A DNA stretch of 64,000 nucleotides, taken from the NCBI GenBank assembly GCA_016716965.1, contig JADJUP010000036.1, positions 1 to 64,000 on the forward strand, read 5' to 3'. Positions 17,330 through 25,799 of the stretch are shown here, one piece after another (the first letter of the stretch is position 1; every line of letters begins with the position of its first letter). The notes below the pieces were generated by a model. That model was given only the letters and a program-made list of their open reading frames with translations, did no database searches and had not been told where the DNA came from. This DNA is from Sulfuritalea sp. (GTDB taxonomy: Bacteria; Pseudomonadota; Gammaproteobacteria; Burkholderiales; Rhodocyclaceae). The position numbers and the translations under genes are program-made.

Positions 17330-18182
17330 ATGATGACCTTTCCCATTCCCGTCGTTCCCTTCAAACCGAGCATCGGCCCAGGCTCCCAGCCTGTGGACGA
17401 GGTACTGGTCACGCTCGATGTGCCCAACGACGTGCACGCCTACCGTCCGCCGCTCTCCGAACTCGACGCGCCGCCGGAGGTTGCCGGACCCGCGCTGGGC
17501 TTTCCTCAAGACATTGCTGGCTGCGCTGCGCGAAACGCCGTTTTCGCCACTGCAGGTGGTGCGCTTCTCGCTGCTCGACTATCCGCCGGCGGTGCGCGCC
17601 GAGATCCATGAACTGCTGGGCGAGGGCGAGGTCAGCGTGCTCACTGCGGGCGACCTGCGCGCCCAGGAAACCGCCTTCACCGGCATCTGGCGCATCCGTG
17701 GCGCTGGCATCGATGACGTCGAGGCCAGCGCCTTCCCGCTGGCCCTGCGCGAACTTGCCATGGCCCGCACGATGCCGGCAGCACCCGCGGCCGAGCCGCC
17801 CGCCGACCTGATGAACGCGCCGGCCCTGTACCACGAGATCCGCAGCCTGTCGGCCATCTGGCGCGCCGGGCGCGAGGCGCACATCGTCAATCTGTCGCTG
17901 CTGCCGGCCACGCCCGACGACCTGGCCTGGCTCGACGAGCAGCTCGGCCGGATCTCGTTTTCCATCCTCTCGCGCGGTTTCGGCAACTGCCGCATTACGG
18001 CCACTGCGCTTCCATATGTCTGGTGGGTGCAGTACTTCAACAACATGGAGAAGCTGATCCTCAATTCGCTGGAGATCGTGGACCTGCCGGCGGTGGCGCT
18101 GGCCGCGGCCGAGGACCACGAGGAGACCATCGTCCGCCTCGACGAATGGATCGTCTCGATCGAAAGCGCCTTGGAAAGCTGA
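17330..18182 (+). CDS. hoxQ: HoxQ (HupH/HyaF family), with one frameshift
   Basis: Small-subunit assembly protein of the O2-tolerant hydrogenase. The first part (MMTFPIPVVPFKPSIGPGSQ through PPEVAGPALGF) and the second (LKTLLAALRETPFSPLQVV to IVSIESALES) are in different frames. Removing one T near 17502 (GGCTTTCCTC) joins them into a 283-residue protein of the usual family length. Conserved NCRITATALPYVWWVQY is intact. The indel is adjacent to a short T-run and is probably a sequencing error, as with hybO and hybA. Confidence 0.88.
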
Positions 18183-18184
18183 CC

Positions 18185-18415
18185 ATGAAGTTTCCCGAAG
18201 GCTCCTTCGAACGCACCGGGCGCGCGTTGGCGGCCAACCCCCTGGCGCGCTTCGAATGCGGCGTCTGCTGGCAGGTCTATGACCCGGCCGAAGGCGACCC
18301 GATCGGGCAGGTGCCGCCCGGGACCGCCTTCGCCGACCTGCCTGACAACTGGGTGTGCTCCGGCTGCGAAGCCGCGCGCGAGCGTTTCCTGCTGCTCGAC
18401 GATGCTTGTGAATGA
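18185..18415 (+). CDS. hoxR: HoxR rubredoxin-like protein
   Basis: 76-residue rubredoxin-type protein with two CxxC knuckles (FECGVCWQVYDP and WVCSGCEAAR) that bind one iron. HoxR is needed for correct small-subunit clusters under oxic conditions in O2-tolerant hydrogenases. The start is at 18185, two bases after the hoxQ stop. The 3' end overlaps hoxT by 14 bases. Confidence 0.92.
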   Translation: MKFPEGSFERTGRALAANPLARFECGVCWQVYDPAEGDPIGQVPPGTAFADLPDNWVCSGCEAARERFLLLDDACE

Positions 18416-18917
18416 GGCGGTAGCAGGCCTCGAAGCAGCCTTCGAGCGCATCGCCGCCACCCGCATGGCGGGCCTGCCGCTGAATAATCCCGCGCTGCGG
18501 GTACAGGCAGTCGGCTTTCGGCCTCAGGAGGAGGGTCACCTGATCGGCGTGCTCATCATGCCCTGGGCGATCAACCTGGTGATGCTGGCGACGACCCCGT
18601 CGCGCGAACTCCACCTCGCTGCGGACTGCCGCCGCGACTGGGATTTCCCGTCCGGCTGCTACGAATTCATGGGCGGCGAGGAACCGGAATGCGGCGCCTA
18701 CCAGTTCTGTTCGCTGTTCTCGCCGGCCTTCGATTTTCGCGACCAGCAGGGCGCCGTCGAGATGGCGCAGGAATTGATGCGCGGCCTGTTCGCCGAGGCG
18801 CCGTCGGATATGGCGCCGCAACGCGAGGCGGCACGCATGGCCGGGCATTCGGTGCTGGAAATCCCGACCACGAGGAGAGGCTTTTTGCAGGGTGTGTTGG
18901 GAGCCCGAAGGGCTTAA
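18402..18917 (+). CDS. hoxT: HoxT, HybE/HupJ-family chaperone
   Basis: 171-residue paralogue of the gene at 9192, with LNNPALRVQAVGF, IMPWAINLVMLA and AYQFCSLFSPAFDF. It belongs with hoxO/Q/R in small-subunit maturation. ATG 18402 lies inside hoxR; a GTG at 18408 is an alternative start. The C-terminus (IPTTRRGFLQGVLGARRA) carries a twin-arginine-like motif that resembles the Tat signal of HoxK. Confidence 0.87.
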   Translation: MLVNEAVAGLEAAFERIAATRMAGLPLNNPALRVQAVGFRPQEEGHLIGVLIMPWAINLVMLATTPSRELHLAADCRRDWDFPSGCYEFMGGEEPECGAYQFCSLFSPAFDFRDQQGAVEMAQELMRGLFAEAPSDMAPQREAARMAGHSVLEIPTTRRGFLQGVLGARRA

Positions 18918-18926
18918 ACTCCCGCC

Positions 18927-19268
18927 ATGCACGAAATGTCATTGGCCGAGGGGGTCCTGCAACTGATCGAGGATGCCGCCCGCGAACAAAAATTCGAAAG
19001 GGTGACCACGGTCTGGCTGGAGATCGGGCAACTGTCCGGGGTCGAGGTCGAGGCGATGAAGTTCTGCTTCGACGCCGTGATGCGCGACAGCATCGCCGAC
19101 GGGGCGACGCTGGAGATCGTCGCCACGCCGGGCACCGGCTGGTGCATGCAGTGTTCGATGTCGGTGCCGATGAGCGAAGTCTTCGGCGAATGTCCGCAGT
19201 GCGGCAGCCACCAGATGCAGGTCACCGGCGGCACCGAGATGCGGGTCAAGGAACTTGAAGTCGCCTAG
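18927..19268 (+). CDS. hypA: HypA nickel-insertion zinc protein
   Basis: 113 residues, with nickel-binding MHE at the N-terminus (MHEMSLAEGVLQLI) and the zinc site CMQC and CPQC near residues 73-93. With HypB it inserts nickel into hydrogenase large subunits. It begins the hyp block, nine bases after hoxT. Confidence 0.95.
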   Translation: MHEMSLAEGVLQLIEDAAREQKFERVTTVWLEIGQLSGVEVEAMKFCFDAVMRDSIADGATLEIVATPGTGWCMQCSMSVPMSEVFGECPQCGSHQMQVTGGTEMRVKELEVA

Positions 19269-19285
19269 GCGATCGGAGAAGGCAT

Positions 19286-20206
19286 ATGTGTACGACATGC
19301 GGTTGCGCCGCGGGCGAAGTGAAAATAGACGGTGCTGATCCCCACCACGGGCACGAACATGTCCATGCCGACGGCACGCGCCACAGCCATGACCACGGCC
19401 ACGATGGCGATCACGGGCACGACCATGCCCATCCCCACGACCACGGCCACCGCTACGCGCCGGCGCATTCCCACGCGGCGGCCCATTCCCACGCGCCCGG
19501 CGTCAGCCAGAAGCGCATGGTGCAGATCGAGCAGGACATCCTGGCCAAGAACAACGCCTATGCGCAGCAGAACCGCCAGCGCCTGGCCGAGCGTGGCATC
19601 TTCACGCTGAACCTGGTGTCCAGCCCCGGCTCGGGCAAGACCACGCTGCTGTGCAAGACCATCGACATGCTAAAGGGCAAGGCGTCCGTCGCCGTGATCG
19701 AGGGTGACCAGCAGACCGACCAGGATGCCGAACGCATCCGCGCCACCGGCGCGCCGGCGATCCAGATCAACACCGGCAAGGGCTGCCACCTCGACGCCCA
19801 CATGGTCGGCCACGCCATGCAGAAGCTCGACCTGCCCGAGGATTCCCTGCTGATGGTGGAGAACGTCGGCAACCTGGTCTGCCCGGCGGCCTTCGACCTC
19901 GGCGAAGCGCACAAGGTGGTGATCCTTTCCGTCACCGAGGGCGAGGACAAGCCGATCAAGTACCCGGACATGTTCCGCGCCGCGACCCTGATGCTGCTCA
20001 ACAAGTGCGACCTGTTGCCCTATCTCAGCTTCAAGGTCGATGCCGCGATCGAGTTCGCCCGGCGCGTCAATCCCGGCATCGAGGTGATCCAGTTGTCGGC
20101 GACCACGGGGCAGGGCATGGAACAGTGGCTGGACTGGATCGCGCGCGGGGCGCAACAGGCAGTGCGGCAAAAGGCCGAGCCGACGCTCGCATCCGCGATT
20201 CGATGA
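19286..20206 (+). CDS. hypB: HypB GTPase with a histidine-rich nickel-binding N-terminus
   Basis: 306 residues. The N-terminus has CTTCGCA (high-affinity nickel site) and a histidine-rich region (HHGHEHVHADG, HSHDHGHDGDHGHDH) for nickel storage. The GTPase has P-loop SSPGSGKTTLL, then GDQQTDQDAERI and NVGNLVCPA. The long histidine stretch suggests nickel buffering in addition to delivery. Overlaps hypF (ATGA). Confidence 0.95.
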   Translation: MCTTCGCAAGEVKIDGADPHHGHEHVHADGTRHSHDHGHDGDHGHDHAHPHDHGHRYAPAHSHAAAHSHAPGVSQKRMVQIEQDILAKNNAYAQQNRQRLAERGIFTLNLVSSPGSGKTTLLCKTIDMLKGKASVAVIEGDQQTDQDAERIRATGAPAIQINTGKGCHLDAHMVGHAMQKLDLPEDSLLMVENVGNLVCPAAFDLGEAHKVVILSVTEGEDKPIKYPDMFRAATLMLLNKCDLLPYLSFKVDAAIEFARRVNPGIEVIQLSATTGQGMEQWLDWIARGAQQAVRQKAEPTLASAIR

Positions 20207-21318
20207 ATTCCGGCGCGATTGCTCTGCCGGCGCCGTTCGCCACCGCCGCGCCGGTACTGGCGGCGGGCGCCTGGTTCAAGAACTCCCTGTGTGGGGTCAA
20301 GGCCGGACTGGCGCGGATGTCGCGCGTGGTGGGTGACCTCAATACGCCCGAAGCCTGCGTCGCGCACGAAGAGGAAGCGGAAAAGCTGCGTTCCTGGCTG
20401 GGCCATCCGGCGGTGATCGCCCACGACCTGCATCCCGATTTTCATTCCTCGCGCCAGGCTGCGGCAACCGCCGCGAAACTCGGTGCCATCGCACTGCCGG
20501 TGCAGCACCACCATGCCCACATCGCCTCGGTCTGCGCCGAGCACGGCCACCTCGGTCCCGTGATCGGCCTGGCGCTCGACGGCGTCGGCCTCGGCACCGA
20601 CAACACGCCCTGGGGCGGCGAACTGCTCCTGGTCGATGGCGCGCGCTTCGAGCGGCTGGGCCACCTCGCGCCGCTGGCCTTGCCCGGCGGCGACCGCGCC
20701 GCGCGCGAGCCCTGGCGCATGGCGGCCGCCGTGCTGCACGACCTCGGTCGCGGCGACGAGGTGTTGCAGCGTTATGCCGGCGAACCGGCGGCGGCGACCG
20801 TCATGGCGATGTTGGAAAAAGGCGTGAACTGTCCGCGCACCTCGAGTGCCGGGCGCCTGTTCGATGCCGCCTCCGGCCTGCTCGGCCTGTGCCTGAAAAT
20901 GGAGTTGGACGCTGAGGCCGCGATCAAGCTGGAGCAGGCAGCCACGCGGCGCATCGAGTCCGGCGGTTGGCCGCAGGCGTTGGTCGATGGTTGGCGACTC
21001 GACGACGGGGTACTCGACCTGCATCCGCTGCTGGGCGAAATTGCCGGCCAGCGCGATACGCAGGAGGGTGCGGCCCTGTTCCATGCGACTCTGGTGGCAG
21101 CGTTGGCGGAATGGACTGCGCGAGCCTGTGCGGCGGCGGGAATCGAAGCCGTGGCGCTTGGCGGGGGCTGTTTCTTCAATCGGCTGCTGGCGGTCGGCGT
21201 GCGCCGTGAGCTGGAAAATCTTGATTTGCGCGTACTGGCCCCGATCAACCTGGTTCCCGGCGATGCCGGCCTGGCTTTGGGTCAGGCCTGGGTCGCCCTG
21301 CATCACCTGGAGAATTGA
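20203..21318 (+). CDS. hypF: HypF, truncated to the Kae1-like carbamoyltransferase domain
   Basis: Full HypF is about 750 residues with acylphosphatase, zinc-finger, YrdC-like and Kae1-like domains and makes the cyanide ligands from carbamoyl phosphate. This gene encodes 371 residues and only the last domain: AAGAWFKNSLC, VQHHHAHIASV (metal site), GLALDGVGLG, GGCFFNRLL. The start is fixed by the ATGA overlap with hypB, so no missing 5' part is visible. A similarly short HypF1 exists in the MBH operon of R. eutropha. A complete HypF elsewhere in the genome is likely but not seen. Confidence 0.9.
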   Translation: MNSGAIALPAPFATAAPVLAAGAWFKNSLCGVKAGLARMSRVVGDLNTPEACVAHEEEAEKLRSWLGHPAVIAHDLHPDFHSSRQAAATAAKLGAIALPVQHHHAHIASVCAEHGHLGPVIGLALDGVGLGTDNTPWGGELLLVDGARFERLGHLAPLALPGGDRAAREPWRMAAAVLHDLGRGDEVLQRYAGEPAAATVMAMLEKGVNCPRTSSAGRLFDAASGLLGLCLKMELDAEAAIKLEQAATRRIESGGWPQALVDGWRLDDGVLDLHPLLGEIAGQRDTQEGAALFHATLVAALAEWTARACAAAGIEAVALGGGCFFNRLLAVGVRRELENLDLRVLAPINLVPGDAGLALGQAWVALHHLEN

Positions 21319-21321
21319 AAC

Positions 21322-21591
21322 ATGTGCCTGGCCCTTCCCGTCAAGGTTGTAGAAGTTATGCAAAGCGGTATCCAGACGGACGGCGCTGGTGACACGGCGA
21401 TCGTGGACCTCGGCGGCGTCAGGAAAGAGATTTCCCTGGCGCTGCTGTCCGACGTCAAGGTCGGCGACTACGTGATCCTCCATGTCGGCTACGCGCTGAC
21501 CCGGCTCGATCCCGAGGAGGCGGAAAAGACGCTGGCGCTGTTCGCCGAAATGAATGCCGAGGCGGCGCTGGCCGGAAGCGGCGCGGCGTGA
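21322..21591 (+). CDS. hypC: HypC chaperone
   Basis: 89 residues starting MCLALPVKVVEVMQSG, with essential Cys2. HypC with HypD builds the Fe(CN)2CO unit and hands it to the large subunit. Two bases separate it from hypF, and hypD starts in its stop codon (GTGA). Confidence 0.93.
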   Translation: MCLALPVKVVEVMQSGIQTDGAGDTAIVDLGGVRKEISLALLSDVKVGDYVILHVGYALTRLDPEEAEKTLALFAEMNAEAALAGSGAA

Positions 21592-22715
21592 AATACGTCG
21601 ACGAATTCCGCGACGGCGAACTGGCGCAGAACCTCGCGCGCAGCATCGCCGCGACGGTGGAGCCCGGCCGCAACTACAGCTTCATGGAGTTCTGCGGCGG
21701 CCATACCCATGCCATTTCGCGCTACGGCCTGTCCGAACTGCTGCCGCCCACGGTACGCATGGTGCACGGCCCCGGCTGTCCGGTCTGCGTGCTGCCCATC
21801 GGCCGCGTCGACCTGGCGATCCGGTTGGCGCTGGAGCAGGGCGTGATCCTGTGCACCTATGGTGACACCCTGCGCGTGCCGGCTTCCGACGGGCTTTCGC
21901 TGATGAAGGCAAAGGCGCGCGGCGGCGACATCCGCATGGTGTATTCGACCACCGACGCGCTGCAGATCGCGCGCGACAACCCCGGACGCGAGGTGGTGTT
22001 CTTCGCCATCGGCTTCGAGACCACCACGCCGCCCACCGCCGTGGCGATCCAGCTGGCCGCCGCCGAGAAACTTTCGAATTTCAGCGTGCTCTGCTGCCAT
22101 GTGCTGACGCCTTCGGCGATCAGCAACATCCTCGAATCGCCGGAAGTGCGGCAGTGGGGTACGGTGCCGCTCGATGGCTTCATCGGTCCGGCCCACGTGT
22201 CGACCGTGATCGGCAGCCGGCCCTACGAATTCTTCGCCGAGGAATACAGGAAACCGGTGGTCATCGCCGGCTTCGAGCCGCTGGACGTGATGCAGGCCAT
22301 CCTGATGCTGGTGCGCCAGGTCAACGAAGGCCGTGCCGAGGTCGAGAACGAGTTCGCCCGCGCCGTGACGCGCGACGGCAACCTCAAGGCGCAGGACCGC
22401 GTCGCCGAGGTCTTCGAACTGCGCCGCGAATTCGAATGGCGCGGCCTCTCGGTGGTGCCCTATTCGGCGCTGCGCATCCGCCAGAAGTACGCCGGCTTCG
22501 ACGCCGAGCGCCGCTTCAAGCTCGACTACCGCTCGGTGCCCGACAACAAGGCCTGCGAATGCGGTGCCATCCTGCGCGGCGTCAAGCGCCCGCAGGACTG
22601 CAAGATCTTCGGCACGGTATGCACGCCCGAGAACCCCATCGGCTCCTGCATGGTGAGTTCCGAAGGGGCCTGCGCCGCGCATTACAGCTACGGACGCTAC
22701 AAGGATGCGGCATGA
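21588..22715 (+). CDS. hypD: HypD, iron-sulfur scaffold for Fe(CN)2CO assembly
   Basis: 375 residues. Conserved FCGGHTHAISRYG, GPGCPVCVLP and the C-terminal cysteine cluster (CECGAILRG, CKIFGTVCTP, SCMVSSEGACAAH) hold the 4Fe-4S cluster and redox cysteines. The start is GTG at 21588, overlapping the hypC stop and beginning MKYVDEFRDGELAQ. Confidence 0.95.
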   Translation: MKYVDEFRDGELAQNLARSIAATVEPGRNYSFMEFCGGHTHAISRYGLSELLPPTVRMVHGPGCPVCVLPIGRVDLAIRLALEQGVILCTYGDTLRVPASDGLSLMKAKARGGDIRMVYSTTDALQIARDNPGREVVFFAIGFETTTPPTAVAIQLAAAEKLSNFSVLCCHVLTPSAISNILESPEVRQWGTVPLDGFIGPAHVSTVIGSRPYEFFAEEYRKPVVIAGFEPLDVMQAILMLVRQVNEGRAEVENEFARAVTRDGNLKAQDRVAEVFELRREFEWRGLSVVPYSALRIRQKYAGFDAERRFKLDYRSVPDNKACECGAILRGVKRPQDCKIFGTVCTPENPIGSCMVSSEGACAAHYSYGRYKDAA

Positions 22716-22823
22716 AGGAGAACCAAAAAATCCACCGAGGAGACAAAGAAGGGGGAAAAAAAAAAAACCCCCCCGGGGGGGGGGGGGGGGTTTCCGGGGT
22801 CCGTGGCTAACAGGTTTTGATTT
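22716..22823. repeat. hypD-hypE gap: disrupted inverted repeat with A, C and G runs
   Basis: The left side contains CCACCGAGGAGACAAAGAA and the right side TTTCCGGGGTCCGTGG, which are roughly inverted copies. The centre is a run of A, C and about 17 G with no natural texture. This resembles a common intergenic hairpin family (CACCGAGGAGACACAGAG-like) whose centre has been misread. The hypE ribosome site is correspondingly unclear. Confidence 0.5.
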
Positions 22824-23888
22824 ATGGCTGAAGTCAAACGAGGCTACGTGCGGCCGCTGGATCTGAAGCACGGCTGCGTCGACCTGACGCACGGTTCCGG
22901 CGGGCGGTCCATGGTGCAGCTGATTTCCGAACTATTCGCCAGGCACCTCGGCAACGAATACCTCGGCCAGGGCAACGACGGTGCCGTGTTGCCAGCGCCG
23001 ACTTTCAACGGCCGCCCGGGACGGCTCGTGATGTCCACGGATTCGCATGTGGTCTCGCCGCTGTTCTTTCCCGGCGGCGACATCGGCTGCCTCTCCGTAC
23101 ATGGCACGGTGAACGACGTGGCCGTGATGGGCGCGACGCCGCTCTACCTGTCGGCCGGCTTCATCCTCGAAGAAGGCTTTCCGCTGGGCGACCTGGCGCG
23201 CATCGTCGAATCCATGGCCCGCGCGGCGACGGAGGCCGGCGTGCCGGTGGTGACCGGCGATACCAAGGTGGTCGAGCGCGGCAAGGGCGACGGCGTCTTC
23301 ATCACCACCACGGGCGTCGGCGTGCTGCCCGACGGGCTGGACCTCGGCGGCAGCCGCGCGCGGCCGGGCGACGTGATCCTGGTTTCCGGTTCGCTCGGCG
23401 ACCATGGCGTCGCCATCATGAGCAAGCGCGAGAACCTGACTTTCGAAGCGACCATCGAATCCGACACGGCGGCCCTGAACGGCCTGATCGCCGCGATGCT
23501 GGCCACCGGCGCCGGCCTGCGCTGCCTGCGCGACCCCACGCGCGGCGGGCTGGCGGCGACGCTGAATGAAATCGCCGGGCAGTCGGGCGTCGGCATGATG
23601 CTCTACGAGAAGGCGATCCCGGTGAAGCCGGTGGTCGCCGCGGCCTGCGAATTCCTCGGCCTCGATCCGCTCTACGTCGCCAACGAAGGCAAGCTGGTGG
23701 TGATCTGCAATGCGCTCGACGCCGAACTGCTGCTCAACGCCATGCGTGCCCATCCGCTGGGCCGCGATGCCTGCTTCATCGGCGACGTGATCGCCGACGA
23801 CCACCATTTCGTGCAAATGACCACGACCTTCGGCGGCAAGCGCATCGTCGACTGGCTGGCGGGCGACCAGTTGCCGCGCATCTGCTGA
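22824..23888 (+). CDS. hypE: HypE, ATP-dependent thiocarboxamide dehydratase
   Basis: 354 residues. It turns the carbamoylated C-terminal cysteine into thiocyanate for cyanide transfer. The protein ends PRIC, so the required terminal cysteine is present. Other motifs are THGSGGRSM, ATPase-fold GNDGAVL and STDSHVVSPLFFPGGDIG, and DPTRGGLAATLNEIA. A dispersed motif copy at 22984-23006 encodes LPAPTF in a variable loop. Confidence 0.94.
   Translation: MAEVKRGYVRPLDLKHGCVDLTHGSGGRSMVQLISELFARHLGNEYLGQGNDGAVLPAPTFNGRPGRLVMSTDSHVVSPLFFPGGDIGCLSVHGTVNDVAVMGATPLYLSAGFILEEGFPLGDLARIVESMARAATEAGVPVVTGDTKVVERGKGDGVFITTTGVGVLPDGLDLGGSRARPGDVILVSGSLGDHGVAIMSKRENLTFEATIESDTAALNGLIAAMLATGAGLRCLRDPTRGGLAATLNEIAGQSGVGMMLYEKAIPVKPVVAAACEFLGLDPLYVANEGKLVVICNALDAELLLNAMRAHPLGRDACFIGDVIADDHHFVQMTTTFGGKRIVDWLAGDQLPRIC
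22984..23006 (+). repeat. Dispersed motif, copy 3
   Basis: CCGTGTT then the exact 16-base core, inside hypE. Confidence 0.8.
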
Positions 23889-23899
23889 GCGGGGAATTG

Positions 23900-25624
23900 A
23901 TGCGGATTCTCCTGCTCACCCACGCCTTCAACAGCCTGACGCAGCGGCTGGGCGCGGCATTGCAGGGGCGCGGGCACGAGATCTCGATCGAGTTCGACAT
24001 CGCCGACAGCGTCGCCGAGGAGGCCGTGGCGCTGTTCAGGCCCGACCTGATCGTCGCGCCCTACCTGCGCCGCGCGATTCCCGCATCGATCTGGCAGCGG
24101 CATGTCTGCCTGATCGTGCATCCGGGCATCGTCGGCGATCGCGGCCCGTCGGCGCTCGACTGGGCCTTGCAGGAAGGCGTGGCGGAGTGGGGCGTCACCG
24201 TGCTGCAGGCGGAAGCCGAGATGGATGCGGGGCCGGTCTGGGCCACGACGAATTTTCCGCTGCGCGCGGCGAAGAAATCCAGCGTCTACCGCAACGAGGT
24301 GACGCAGGCGGCGGTGACGGCCGTGCTGCAGGCCGTCGAGCGTTACGCGGCGAACGAACTGCCGACGCCGCTGGCGGACTGGCCCGACGCGCGCGGCCGC
24401 CTGCGGCCGCTGATGAAGCAGGCCGAGCGCGCGATCGACTGGCAGCTGGACGACAGCGCCACGGTGCTGCGCAAGATCAACGCCGCCGACGGCTTTCCCG
24501 GCGTTGCCGACAGCCTGTTCGGCATTCCCTGCCATATCTTCGATGCCTGGCCGGAAGCCAGCCTCGCCGGTACCGAGGACCTGACCGGGGGCGCAGTCAT
24601 CGCGCGGCGCGAGACGGCGCTCTTGCGGCGCACCTGCGACGGCGCGGTGTGGATCGGCCACGCCAAGCGCGAAGGCGATTTCAAGCTGCCGGCGACACTG
24701 GCGTTTGCCGAGCAGGCGGCGGATCTGCCCGAAGTCCCCTTGGCGGGATGGTGGCGCGTCGATCACGCGACCTGGCAGGACATCGCCTGGGAGGAAGCCG
24801 ATGGCGTCGGCGCCCTGCATTTCGAGTTCTACAACGGCGCGATGTCCACGAGCCAATGCCGACGCCTGCGCGAAGCCCTGGCCTGGGCCAAGACCCGCCC
24901 GGTGCGCGTGATCGTGCTCGCCGGCGGCGTCGACTTCTGGTCCAATGGCATCCACCTCAACGTGATCGAAGCGGCGAGCCTCAATGACGGTTCGCCGGCC
25001 GACGAGTCCTGGCACAACATCAATGCGATGAACGACCTGGCCCTGGAACTGATCGACAGCGGCGAGCAGATCACCATCGCCGCGCTGGCGGGCAATGCCG
25101 GTGCCGGCGGCTGCTTCCTGGCGCGCGCCGCCGACCTGGTCTGGGCGCGCGACGGCGTGATGCTGAACCCGCACTACAAGAACATGGGCAACCTCTACGG
25201 CTCGGAATACTGGACCTACCTGCTGCCGCGCCGCGTCGGCGACGAGGGCGCGCGCGACATCATGCGCAACCGCCAGCCGCTGACCGCGCGGGCGGCGGTC
25301 GAGATCGGCTTCAGCGACGCCTGCCTCGCCGGCGACGGCGATGCCTTCCGCATCGACGTGGCGCGGCGCGCGATGGAGCTTTCCGCCGCGCCGGACCTGG
25401 CCGAGCGCCTTGCCGCGAAGCGCGAGCGCCGCGCCGCGGACGAGGCGGAGAAGCCGCTCGCCGCCTATCGCGAAGAGGAGCTGGCGCAGATGCGGCGCAA
25501 CTTCTACGGCTTCGACCCGAGCTACCACGTCGCGCGCCACCATTTCGTGCGCAAGTCACTCGCGTCCTGGACTCCGCGCCACCTCGCGCGGCACCGTGAT
25601 CTCGGCTGGACTGTTCCGCAATGA
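23900..25624 (+). CDS. hypX: HypX/HoxX, CO ligand synthesis for aerobic hydrogenase maturation
   Basis: 574 residues from ATG 23900. The N-terminal half resembles formyl-tetrahydrofolate-dependent formyltransferases (LIVHPGIVGDRGPSALDWA) and the C-terminal half the crotonase fold (LAGGVDFWSNGIHLNVIE, LAGNAGAGGCFLARAADLV). HypX makes the active-site CO from formyl-THF under oxic conditions. Its presence with the 6-Cys HoxK supports hydrogenase synthesis in air. The frame is intact and follows hypE by 11 bases. Confidence 0.93.
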   Translation: MRILLLTHAFNSLTQRLGAALQGRGHEISIEFDIADSVAEEAVALFRPDLIVAPYLRRAIPASIWQRHVCLIVHPGIVGDRGPSALDWALQEGVAEWGVTVLQAEAEMDAGPVWATTNFPLRAAKKSSVYRNEVTQAAVTAVLQAVERYAANELPTPLADWPDARGRLRPLMKQAERAIDWQLDDSATVLRKINAADGFPGVADSLFGIPCHIFDAWPEASLAGTEDLTGGAVIARRETALLRRTCDGAVWIGHAKREGDFKLPATLAFAEQAADLPEVPLAGWWRVDHATWQDIAWEEADGVGALHFEFYNGAMSTSQCRRLREALAWAKTRPVRVIVLAGGVDFWSNGIHLNVIEAASLNDGSPADESWHNINAMNDLALELIDSGEQITIAALAGNAGAGGCFLARAADLVWARDGVMLNPHYKNMGNLYGSEYWTYLLPRRVGDEGARDIMRNRQPLTARAAVEIGFSDACLAGDGDAFRIDVARRAMELSAAPDLAERLAAKRERRAADEAEKPLAAYREEELAQMRRNFYGFDPSYHVARHHFVRKSLASWTPRHLARHRDLGWTVPQ

Positions 25625-25644
25625 ATCGGCAAGAAGCGTTTTTT

Positions 25645-25779
25645 CCGCAGATTTCGCCGATTCACGCAGATGGGGCGGAGCTTTGCCCTGGCGTGCCTTA
25701 TCAACAGCTGGATGAGCCGCGGGTACCGGCCACCGTTACCTTATTTCGGCGCAATCTGCGCAATCTGCGTCATCTGCGG
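25645..25779. repeat. Large imperfect inverted repeat between hypX and hoxA
   Basis: The arms at 25645-25671 (CCGCAGATTTCGCCGATTC...) and 25754-25779 (ATCTGCGCAATCTGCGTC...) are about 75% inverted copies built from CGCAGAT units, with roughly 80 bases between. Such CGCAGAT-rich hairpins occur between genes in many beta- and gammaproteobacteria. No T-run follows; it may separate the hyp transcript from hoxA. Confidence 0.5.
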
Positions 25780-25799
25780 ATTGAACTGGGTTCTTTGCA

